From: CAIVAT01 sp037128705
GTDB taxonomy: Bacteria > Bacteroidota > Bacteroidia > Bacteroidales > FEN-979
DNA: 25,602 bases
Assembly: GCA_037128705.1 (NCBI GenBank)
Contig: JBAXVX010000038.1
Span: 1 to 25,602 of the forward strand
Direction: 5' to 3'
Shown: positions 7,034 through 14,111 of the stretch, piece after piece
How positions within the stretch are numbered: position 1 is the first letter of the stretch
Layout: each line of letters begins with the position of its first letter
Notes under the pieces: model-generated
The model's database searches: none
What the model saw: only the letters and a program-made list of their open reading frames with translations
What the model was told of the DNA's origin: nothing
Translations under genes and position numbers: made by a program

Positions 7034-9124
7034 ATGAGAAAAATAACTTTGATGCTTCTGGCCATCCTGATCTCCGTGATCTATTCCTGCAAACCGAAAG
7101 AGAAAAAAGCAGAAGAGGCCCCTCTGATTGAAAAGCCCAACATCGAAATTAAAAACGACCTGATGACTCCGGAGGCCCTGTGGAGTTTCGGACGTTTAAG
7201 TGAGCCCGAAGTGTCACCCGACCGGCAAACCATCCTGTACGGGGTTACCTATTATGATCTTGCTCAAAATAAGGGGAACCGTGAGTTATATACCATTGGA
7301 ACCGATGGACAAAATTTCAAACGCCTGACAAAAACGAAATTCAGTGAGTACCAGGCGATGTGGTCCCCCGATGGGAAGAAAATTGTCTTTATGTCTGCCG
7401 AAACCGGCTCCATGCAGATATGGGAAATGGATTGCGAAGGCAATAACCGCAAACAGGTCACTGACATTGAAAATGGGATCAATGGATTCAAATATGCACC
7501 GGATATGAAGAAGTTCCTGTTCATTGCCGATGTATATCCGGAAAAGAAATTTAAAGATCTCTATGAGGGACTTCCAAAAGCCAGCGGCCGGATCTACAAC
7601 GACCTGATGTACCGCCACTGGGACACATGGGTTCAGGCCTGCAGCCATGTTTTTGTTGCTGATCTTTCAACCGAAAAAATAACCAAAGGGACTGACATCA
7701 TGGCCAATGAGCCATTTGAGTCACCGCTCATGCCTTTCGGAGGCATGGAGCAGATCAACTGGAGCCCCGACAGTAAGGTGATTGCCTATACCTGCAGGAA
7801 AAAGACTGGGGCCGAATATGCAAAATCGACCAACTCCGACATCTACCTCTACGAACTTGATGGAGGAAAAACCACCAACATCAGTGAGGGCATGATGGGA
7901 TACGACGTTGCACCCATTTACTCCCCGGATGGGAAAAAAATTGCATGGCAGAGTATGGAGCGCGATGGATATGAATCAGATAAAAACCGGTTATTCGTTT
8001 ATGATATTGAGACAAAAGCCAAGACCGACTATACAAAAAACTTCGATCAGAATGCTGAGAGCCTTGCCTGGGCTGATGACAATAAATCCATCTATTTCAT
8101 CAGTGATTATCATGCAACAGATGAGATCTACCGTCTTGAACTTTCAGATGGCAAGATCAGTAAAATAACCGATGGGATTCACAACTACACGGGTGTGATC
8201 CCTGCAGGTGACAAACTGATTGCCTCCCGCATGTCGATGTCGATGCCTGTTGAATTATATTCTGTTGATCCCGCCACAGGTAAGGATACGCCTGTCACCA
8301 TAACCAACAAGGATATCCTTGAGAAAATTACCATGGCGACCATCAGACAACGCTGGATAAAAACCACCGACAATAAGGATATGCAAACCTGGATCATTTA
8401 TCCTCCCCATTTTGATTCAACCAAAAAATATCCCACCCTCCTTTACTGTGAAGGCGGACCGCAAAGTACGGTCAGCCAGTTCTGGTCGTACCGGTGGAAC
8501 TTCCAGATGATGGCGGCCAACGGATATATTATTGTGGCTCCCAATCGTCGCGGACTTCCCGGATTCGGGCAGGCATGGAATGAACAGATCAGCGGGGATT
8601 ATGGCGGGCAGAATATGAAGGACTATCTGAGTGCCATTGATGCCATGACCAAAGAGCCCTATGTCAACAAAGACAAACTTGGTTGCGTTGGCGCCAGTTA
8701 CGGCGGGTTTTCGGTTTACTGGCTTGCCGGAAATCACAGCAAGCGTTTCAAGGCATTCATTGCGCACGACGGCATGTTCAACCTGGAGTCGCAATACCTT
8801 GAAACAGAAGAACTCTGGTTTGTCAACTGGGACCTTGGCGGCCCCTTCTGGGATAAGAGTAATAAAACCGCCCAGCGGTCGTACGCCAACAGTCCGCATC
8901 GTTTTGTCCAGAATTGGGATACGCCCATTCTCTGTATTCACGGGGAACTCGACTACCGGATCGTAGCAACACAGGGCATGCAGGCTTTCAATGCTGCCAT
9001 CCTTAGAGGGATTCCTGCTGAATTACTCTATTTCCCGGATGAAAATCACTGGGTACTGAAACCGCAGAACGGGATTTTATGGCAGCGTACCTTCTTCAAC
9101 TGGCTGGATAAATGGCTCAAGTAG
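7034..9124 (+). CDS. S9 family peptidase (prolyl oligopeptidase / DPP type), lipoprotein
   Basis: This exported serine peptidase of 696 residues probably cleaves short peptides, often after proline, in the cell envelope. The N-terminus has Lys-Arg charges, a hydrophobic stretch and a lipobox ending at Cys19 (VIYSC), so it should be lipid-anchored. Residues about 35-420 form a WD40/TolB-like beta propeller with repeated W.PDGK..F motifs (MWSPDGKK, NWSPDSK, IYSPDGKK). Residues about 440-696 are the alpha/beta hydrolase. The catalytic triad is visible: Ser555 in GASYGGFS, Asp640 in GELDYRI and His672 in ENHWV. It lies between the hybrid kinase (25 bases upstream) and the sirtuin gene (21 bases downstream), so it probably shares their transcript. 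Exact specificity (DPP-IV, acylaminoacyl peptidase or other) cannot be read from the sequence. Confidence 0.93.
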   Translation: MRKITLMLLAILISVIYSCKPKEKKAEEAPLIEKPNIEIKNDLMTPEALWSFGRLSEPEVSPDRQTILYGVTYYDLAQNKGNRELYTIGTDGQNFKRLTKTKFSEYQAMWSPDGKKIVFMSAETGSMQIWEMDCEGNNRKQVTDIENGINGFKYAPDMKKFLFIADVYPEKKFKDLYEGLPKASGRIYNDLMYRHWDTWVQACSHVFVADLSTEKITKGTDIMANEPFESPLMPFGGMEQINWSPDSKVIAYTCRKKTGAEYAKSTNSDIYLYELDGGKTTNISEGMMGYDVAPIYSPDGKKIAWQSMERDGYESDKNRLFVYDIETKAKTDYTKNFDQNAESLAWADDNKSIYFISDYHATDEIYRLELSDGKISKITDGIHNYTGVIPAGDKLIASRMSMSMPVELYSVDPATGKDTPVTITNKDILEKITMATIRQRWIKTTDNKDMQTWIIYPPHFDSTKKYPTLLYCEGGPQSTVSQFWSYRWNFQMMAANGYIIVAPNRRGLPGFGQAWNEQISGDYGGQNMKDYLSAIDAMTKEPYVNKDKLGCVGASYGGFSVYWLAGNHSKRFKAFIAHDGMFNLESQYLETEELWFVNWDLGGPFWDKSNKTAQRSYANSPHRFVQNWDTPILCIHGELDYRIVATQGMQAFNAAILRGIPAELLYFPDENHWVLKPQNGILWQRTFFNWLDKWLK

Positions 9125-9145
9125 TTCTGTACCGAGAAAAATGGC

Positions 9146-9910
9146 ATGGAAGATCCCTTCATCGAAGCTGCATCACTTTTAAAGCATTCAAGGTTTACCA
9201 CCGCTTTCACCGGAGCAGGCATCTCTGTTGAAAGCGGGATTCCTCCTTTCAGAGGCCATGACGGGTTATGGAATAAATATGATCCAAAGACCCTTGACCT
9301 GCAATATTTTCTTGAAGACCCATCAGGATCCTGGCGGGTGATCAAAGAGATTTTTTACGACTTTTTCGATACCGCCAGACCCAATAAGGCGCACCTTGTT
9401 CTTGCCCGCATGGAGCAGGAGGGGATGTTGGGGAGGACCATCACCCAGAACATAGACAATCTGCACCAGGCAGCAGGGTCAACCATGGTATATGAATTCC
9501 ACGGCAGTACGAAAAACCTCCGGTGCCTTCATTGTAACCGGGCCTATAAACCCGGGCAAATCAGCCTGGATCATTTCCCGCCGACCTGTTGGGAATGTGG
9601 CGGTGTACTTAAACCCGACTTTGTGTTTTTTGGTGAAGCAATACCTCAGATTCCGCTTGGCGCGGCATATGAAGCAGCAACCCTCTCGGATGTTTTCCTT
9701 ATCATCGGAACTACCGGGGAGGTAATGCCGGCCAACCAGATCCCGGTCATGGCCAAGCAGTACGGTGCAAAGATTATTGAAGTTAACCCGGAACCATCAA
9801 ACTACACGGCCAATATCACGGATATATTTCTGAAGGGAAAGGCAACGGTGGTAATGGAAAAACTTGAAGTGCTGCTTTTTCCGGAGCCACCAACCGGGGA
9901 TCGAATCTGA
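9146..9910 (+). CDS. Sir2 family NAD-dependent protein deacylase (sirtuin)
   Basis: This 254-residue cytosolic enzyme should remove acyl groups from protein lysines using NAD+. It carries the sirtuin motifs in order: TGAGISVESGIPPFRG (22-37), TQNIDNLHQAAG (100-111) with the catalytic His119 in YEFHG, a zinc site Cys127-x2-Cys130 and Cys148-x2-Cys151, then FFGEAIP and GTTGEVMPA. The family's usual GTSL/VxPA motif reads GTTGEVMPA here. Residues that would mark it as a SIRT5-like desuccinylase are not obvious. The chosen ATG at 9146 lies 21 bases after the S9 peptidase stop. It is the last gene of the plus-strand run and converges on the sugar transferase gene with only 12 bases between the stops and no visible terminator hairpin. 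Confidence 0.92.
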   Translation: MEDPFIEAASLLKHSRFTTAFTGAGISVESGIPPFRGHDGLWNKYDPKTLDLQYFLEDPSGSWRVIKEIFYDFFDTARPNKAHLVLARMEQEGMLGRTITQNIDNLHQAAGSTMVYEFHGSTKNLRCLHCNRAYKPGQISLDHFPPTCWECGGVLKPDFVFFGEAIPQIPLGAAYEAATLSDVFLIIGTTGEVMPANQIPVMAKQYGAKIIEVNPEPSNYTANITDIFLKGKATVVMEKLEVLLFPEPPTGDRI

Positions 9911-9922
9911 ATCTGTATCCGG

Positions 9923-11338
9923 CTATTTTCCGCGGCCCTGGATGATGATGAGTATCGTGTAGATCAGTATTTTAAAATCCATCGCCAGCGACATGTTCTC
10001 GATATATAAAATATCAAACTTTAACCGCTCAACCATTTGATCAAGGTTTTCAGCATAGCCGTATTTTACCTGTCCCCAGGAGGTAATTCCGGGTTTCACC
10101 TTATGAAGCAAGCGGTAATGCGGGGCGCGCTGGGTAATCAGTTCAATGTAAAACAACCGTTCAGGCCGGGGCCCCACAAGACTCATATCCCCTTTAAGCA
10201 CAGTGTAGAACTGGGGAATTTCATCCACACGGAACTGACGTAAGAACCTTCCAAAGCGCGTTACGCGCGGATCATCCTTGGATGACAGTTGGGGACCATT
10301 TTCCTCTGCATCCTTAAACATGGTCCTGAATTTATGCATTTTAAATGGTTTGCCTTTTATCCCGATCCGTTCCTGGGAATAGAAAACCGGTCCCGGAGAG
10401 GTTGCCTTGATGATAATGGCCGTAATGATCATGACGGGGGTCAACAAGATCAGACAAAGTACCGAAATTACAATATCAAGGATGCGTTTGAGCGACATCT
10501 GCCAATCGGGCATCAGGTCGGGATAAATCTGAATCAGTGGAGCGTGAAAAATAGAGGTGGTTTTCACTGACCCCATGAGAATGTCCTGCATAGCTGGTAT
10601 GATTTTTATCACTACATCAGTGTCTTCAAGTTGGGTAATTATCTTTTCAATAGTGTGATTTTCAGAATGCTCTATGGCAATAATTACCTCCTCGATCGCA
10701 TATTCCTTCACCAGCCTGTTCAAATCCTGCAATCCTCCCAGATGTGGAATATTCTCTGCCAACTTATAGGTCTTATACCCTTCCACATTGATAAAGCCGA
10801 CAAATTTGTTTCCCGACGATTTTTCCTGGTTTTCAATCTCTTCATAAATGGACACCGCGTTACCATTGCTCCCGATAATGATGGTATTAAATCCAATGAT
10901 CTTATGATGAATTTTATAGGCTGCATGAGAGGTCAGGAAAAAGCGGAAGGAGCCTGTAAAAAAAAGATGTAGAAGTAACAGAACGAAAAAGAATTCAACA
11001 TAGGTTCGCTGGTTGATAATGATGTCGTCGAGGATCAGCGTAAAAAACAGGATGGTAACACCAATAAAGGTTATCAGGATGGTCTGGGCAAATTCACGAA
11101 GCCTTGCTTTCCTGTATATCTTCCGGTAGGTCCCGATCAGGATATAAAGAAGTAACCAAAAGACAGGAATAATGGTGACGCCATAGTACAACTTATTGTC
11201 CAGAAAAACATCGCTGAAATGTGAGAAGAACTGGTGATCAACAGCATATTTCCTGTAGATGAAAAATAACGTCCAGGCGATAAAAGCAGCACAGAAATCG
11301 GAAGCAACATATTTTATAACCTGTAAACGTTTATTCAT
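9923..11338 (-). CDS. Polyprenyl-phosphate sugar-1-phosphate transferase (WcaJ/PglC superfamily)
   Basis: This 471-residue membrane enzyme should start glycan assembly by moving a sugar-1-phosphate from a nucleotide sugar to undecaprenyl phosphate. Four N-terminal membrane helices lie near residues 10-28, 50-69, 85-104 and 112-131. A Rossmann-like cytosolic region (about 150-250) follows, and then the catalytic bacterial sugar transferase domain. That domain has the KRILDIV re-entrant helix (about 284-310), the SPGPVFYSQERIG motif, KFRTM and the catalytic Asp372-Glu373 pair in FRVDEIPQF, then GDMSLVGPRPE and KPGITSWGQV. The length and layout fit the large WcaJ-like class rather than small PglC. 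It is third in a minus-strand run after the Gfo/Idh oxidoreductase and a lipoprotein, starting 39 bases after the latter, so it probably belongs to a surface polysaccharide or glycoprotein pathway. The sugar used is unknown. Confidence 0.9.
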   Translation of the reverse strand: MNKRLQVIKYVASDFCAAFIAWTLFFIYRKYAVDHQFFSHFSDVFLDNKLYYGVTIIPVFWLLLYILIGTYRKIYRKARLREFAQTILITFIGVTILFFTLILDDIIINQRTYVEFFFVLLLLHLFFTGSFRFFLTSHAAYKIHHKIIGFNTIIIGSNGNAVSIYEEIENQEKSSGNKFVGFINVEGYKTYKLAENIPHLGGLQDLNRLVKEYAIEEVIIAIEHSENHTIEKIITQLEDTDVVIKIIPAMQDILMGSVKTTSIFHAPLIQIYPDLMPDWQMSLKRILDIVISVLCLILLTPVMIITAIIIKATSPGPVFYSQERIGIKGKPFKMHKFRTMFKDAEENGPQLSSKDDPRVTRFGRFLRQFRVDEIPQFYTVLKGDMSLVGPRPERLFYIELITQRAPHYRLLHKVKPGITSWGQVKYGYAENLDQMVERLKFDILYIENMSLAMDFKILIYTILIIIQGRGK

Positions 11339-11377
11339 AATTCTGAAATTCAGTTTATCATCATTTGGATACTTGTC

Positions 11378-12256
11378 TTATGGCCTTGTTATCAACTTGA
11401 AATTATCAAACAACACGGTCGATTGAGTCAGCCCGGCATCTTTGAAGGTTCCCATATACACCCGATAAGTCGACATGCCGGTATAGGCATTCAGCGTATT
11501 GGACAAGTCGATATATATTTTCTTCCACTTACCATTGGTAGAGTTCAACGTGAGGATCGGAGTCTGATAGGCAACTGTATTTCCATAAGTAATCACACCA
11601 ACCGTCAATGAATTTGAAATGTTAAAATTCATTTCCAGAAATACTGCGGCATAGGGAATAACAAATTCATTTTGCGTTTCGCATTCAAAAAAATTATGAA
11701 TTGAATCAAGGACGACCAGTCCTGAATGAATTCCTTCAAATGTTAAAGGAGAACCGCCAGGGGTACGTTCAATCCATGCCGTGCTTCGCGACGTTGTATC
11801 CAGCGTGAGAATCACGTTGTCAAAATCTTCCTTCCAGGTAAATTGGGTGGTAGCCTGATAATTTGTTTTCAGCGTTCCGATCCGGGATGTACTGTCGGGA
11901 GTGAAGTTAACCGATTTCTGGACAGGCGCATAATAATCATAACTGCTTCGGGTAGCTGCAATGCCGTTTTTTTTGATTCCCGGTAAAATTTTGACCGTGT
12001 GCTTGCCACTTTTCAAAACAGGAAATCTGGCCGGGAGTTCAAATGCTCCCAGAAATTCATCATCAACGTATACCCACGCATCGGTAATGGATTGGGAAGC
12101 AGTTCCCTGCGAATAATAGGTGGTGGTCAGGTAAATCGAATCGATGCTCAGGTAGGCTGGCACAGTCTGATCGCCGGTAAATTTTTCACAGGAAGATACA
12201 GTGAAACACAGAAACAGCAATAAGACAAGGTAGTGTGGGCTTTTCCTGAGAATCAT
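11378..12256 (-). CDS. Exported lipoprotein with PEGA-like and jelly-roll-like halves, function unknown
   Basis: This 292-residue protein begins with a signal peptide and a lipobox TVSSC, placing the lipidated cysteine at Cys23. Residues about 56-120 resemble a PEGA-like beta domain (VYVDDEFLG, a proline-rich turn, LKSGKHTVKI). Residues about 140-292 are beta-rich and end in VLFDNFKLI, a pattern typical of jelly-roll carbohydrate-binding modules. Both readings are by eye and unproven. Four D-(S/T)-(I/T) tripeptides (residues 39, 121, 153 and 184) match the Bacteroidota O-glycosylation sequon. It lies between the Gfo/Idh gene and the sugar transferase on the same strand, 107 and 39 bases away, so it may serve in the same glycan pathway. 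I do not recognise a named family. Confidence 0.8.
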   Translation of the reverse strand: MILRKSPHYLVLLLFLCFTVSSCEKFTGDQTVPAYLSIDSIYLTTTYYSQGTASQSITDAWVYVDDEFLGAFELPARFPVLKSGKHTVKILPGIKKNGIAATRSSYDYYAPVQKSVNFTPDSTSRIGTLKTNYQATTQFTWKEDFDNVILTLDTTSRSTAWIERTPGGSPLTFEGIHSGLVVLDSIHNFFECETQNEFVIPYAAVFLEMNFNISNSLTVGVITYGNTVAYQTPILTLNSTNGKWKKIYIDLSNTLNAYTGMSTYRVYMGTFKDAGLTQSTVLFDNFKLITRP

Positions 12257-12295
12257 AAAGGGAGTAGGGTTGAAATCACTATATCCTGTAAATTC

Positions 12296-12317
12296 TAACG
12301 GTCTATTATTACCGTTA
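12296..12317. other. Inverted repeat between the oxidoreductase and lipoprotein genes
   Basis: TAACGGT (12296-12302) and ACCGTTA (12311-12317) pair perfectly over 7 bases with an 8-base AT-rich loop. On the plus strand it is followed by a T-rich run (ATTGTTTCTTTTTT), but no plus-strand gene ends there. On the minus strand, where the operon runs, no clear T-run follows. It may be an operator, an mRNA processing hairpin or chance. Confidence 0.35.
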
Positions 12318-12363
12318 TTGTTTCTTTTTTAATAAAAAATATTGAATATAAAATTTCGTGTTT

Positions 12364-13350
12364 TCAGATGATGTTTGAGGCTGTTTGATTTATTTTTTCA
12401 ATGATTTTGTGAGCCAGCTCCAATGCGCTGTAACCATCGTTGATAGTGACCGGAGGAACAGTATTGTTGATGATGGCGGAATGAAAACTTTCCAGTTCTG
12501 CCTTGATTGCATTCAACGGCTTTATTTCCGGTTTTTCAAAATTGATCTGCTTGGTACCCTTTCCCGGCCCGAGTTCAAGAACAAATCCCAATGGAGCGAC
12601 ATCCTTTTCAACGTCACTGATTTTAACAACTTCCAGCTCTTTTTTCAGGAAGTCGACCGAAATATAGGCATCACGCTGAAAAAAACGTGCTTTACGCATA
12701 TTCTTCAACGAAATTCTGCTGGCGGTAAGATTGGCAACGCATCCGTTGTCAAACTCAATCCGGGCATTGGCAATATCGGGAGTATCGCTGACAACCGCCA
12801 CACCGCTTGCGCTGATCTTTTTTATATTACTCTTAACAACGCTTAAGACAATATCAATGTCATGAATCATCAAATCAAGGATTACCGGTACATCTGTCCC
12901 ACGGGGATTGAATTGAGCGAGCCGGTGGCTTTCAATGAACATCGGCCGGTCGAAGGAGGATTCCGCGGCTAAAAAAGCAGGATTGAACCTTTCCACATGG
13001 CCAACCTGGACCTTGACATTGGCTTCGCCTGCAATTTTAATCAGTTCACGTGCCTCTTCAAGGCTGGTAACAATGGGTTTTTCAATAAAAACATGACGGC
13101 ATTTTTTCAATGCCTTCGAAGCACATTCAAAATGAGAGATGGTAGGTGTAACGATATCCACAACATCCACCGCATCGATCAGGTCATCCAGGGAACTCCA
13201 TTTCTTTATTCCGAATTCCGCTTCAATTTTATCAGCGTTGACCGTATCCGGATCGTAGAATCCAACCAATTCAAAATCTGCGATCTCCTTAATGCATTTC
13301 AGATGAATTTTTCCAAGATGACCAACCCCCAGGACTCCAATTTTCAGCAT
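12364..13350 (-). CDS. Gfo/Idh/MocA family oxidoreductase, probably sugar-nucleotide 3-dehydrogenase-like
   Basis: This 328-residue NAD(P)-dependent enzyme has a Rossmann start (KIGVLGVGHLGKIH, residues 3-16), the family's EKP motif at 90-92 and the sequence GHVERFNPA at 117-125. DLMIHDID (159-166) contains His163, in the place of the usual catalytic histidine. GHVERFNP followed by D...HD is the pattern of WlbA/GnnA-like UDP-GlcNAc(-uronate) 3-dehydrogenases, so a role in making an unusual amino sugar is plausible. The substrate is inferred, not shown. The start is ATG 13350 because the longer frame begins at 13368 inside a TAnnTTTG promoter box. It is the first gene of the minus-strand run with the lipoprotein and sugar transferase, and is divergent from pcm. 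Confidence 0.85.
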   Translation of the reverse strand: MLKIGVLGVGHLGKIHLKCIKEIADFELVGFYDPDTVNADKIEAEFGIKKWSSLDDLIDAVDVVDIVTPTISHFECASKALKKCRHVFIEKPIVTSLEEARELIKIAGEANVKVQVGHVERFNPAFLAAESSFDRPMFIESHRLAQFNPRGTDVPVILDLMIHDIDIVLSVVKSNIKKISASGVAVVSDTPDIANARIEFDNGCVANLTASRISLKNMRKARFFQRDAYISVDFLKKELEVVKISDVEKDVAPLGFVLELGPGKGTKQINFEKPEIKPLNAIKAELESFHSAIINNTVPPVTINDGYSALELAHKIIEKINQTASNII

Positions 13351-13365
13351 AATCAGTTTTTTTTG

Positions 13366-13373
13366 CAAAGGTA
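13366..13373 (-). promoter_or_regulatory. -7 promoter element of the oxidoreductase/glycan operon
   Basis: The minus strand reads TACCTTTG, an exact TAnnTTTG match identical to the uup box. The expected transcript start is near 13359, leaving about 9 bases before ATG 13350. No convincing TTTG is seen at the -33 spacing. Confidence 0.5.
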
Positions 13374-13397
13374 GGTTTTTACCCTTTCTGAATTGTG

Positions 13398-13405
13398 TAT
13401 TTTCG
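13398..13405 (+). promoter_or_regulatory. Possible -7 promoter element of pcm
   Basis: TATTTTCG differs from TAnnTTTG at one base. GTTT (13375-13378) lies 19 bases upstream as a weak -33 element. The leader to ATG 13432 would be about 20 bases. Its -33 region lies within a few bases of the divergent -7 box of the oxidoreductase gene. Confidence 0.35.
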
Positions 13406-13431
13406 TGAAAAATTTAACACACAAACCTCAC

Positions 13432-14100
13432 ATGAGCAGCATGATTCCAGTTGACTCCTATCGCCATCAGGGACTCAGAAAAATACTGGTGCGGAATATC
13501 GGTCAGAAAGGAATTACAGACCCACGCGTTTTAGCAGCAATTGAAAAAGTTCCCCGGCATTTTTTCTTTGACTCCTCTTTTGTAGAATATGCCTATGAAG
13601 ACAAACCATTTCCCATCGGGGCAGGTCAAACAATCTCACAGCCTTACACTGTTGCATTCCAGACTGACTTGCTTCAGATCAAAAAAAACGACAAGGTTCT
13701 CGAGATAGGGACAGGTTCAGGTTATCAGGCATGCATTCTGGTGGAAATGGGGGCCAAAGTTTTCACCATTGAACGACAGAAAACACTGTTCGATAAAACC
13801 AGCAAATTTCTTCCCTCCATCGGATATCAGGTTATTAAAACTTTTTTCGGAGATGGTTATAAAGGCCTTCCATCCTATGCCCCTTTTGATAAAATGATTG
13901 TGACAGCTGCCGCTCCATTTATCCCCGACGCATTGCTTGAACAGCTAAAACCAGGCGGAATCCTTGTCATTCCTGTCGGAGCCAATGATGTACAGGTCAT
14001 GACCACCCTCATCAAAGGAGAAGACAACACCTTCGTAAAAAAGGAACATGGAGCTTTCCGGTTTGTTCCGATGCTAGAACACAAGGCGAAAGAAAAGTAA
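13432..14100 (+). CDS. pcm: Protein-L-isoaspartate O-methyltransferase
   Basis: This 222-residue cytosolic SAM-dependent enzyme should methylate isoaspartyl residues in aged proteins so that they can revert to aspartate. It matches Pcm along its length: VPRHFFFD (near residue 38), the substrate-loop region PIGAGQTISQPY, SAM motif I LEIGTGSGYQA, the acidic ERQKTLFD strand end, GDGYKG, and PFDKMIVTAAAPFIPDALLEQLKPGG. Length is normal for the family. ATG 13432 is chosen over a TTG at 13393 that sits upstream of, or within, the promoter-like region; a second ATG at 13441 is also possible. It ends 11 bases before the convergent ccmF stop, with no clear terminator. Confidence 0.95.
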   Translation: MSSMIPVDSYRHQGLRKILVRNIGQKGITDPRVLAAIEKVPRHFFFDSSFVEYAYEDKPFPIGAGQTISQPYTVAFQTDLLQIKKNDKVLEIGTGSGYQACILVEMGAKVFTIERQKTLFDKTSKFLPSIGYQVIKTFFGDGYKGLPSYAPFDKMIVTAAAPFIPDALLEQLKPGGILVIPVGANDVQVMTTLIKGEDNTFVKKEHGAFRFVPMLEHKAKEK

Positions 14101-14111
14101 ACCCGGCCCGG

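Noticed and set aside
8417..8941. 174-residue minus-strand open frame inside the S9 peptidase
   Set aside because: It is antisense to the catalytic domain containing Ser555 and shows no family features.
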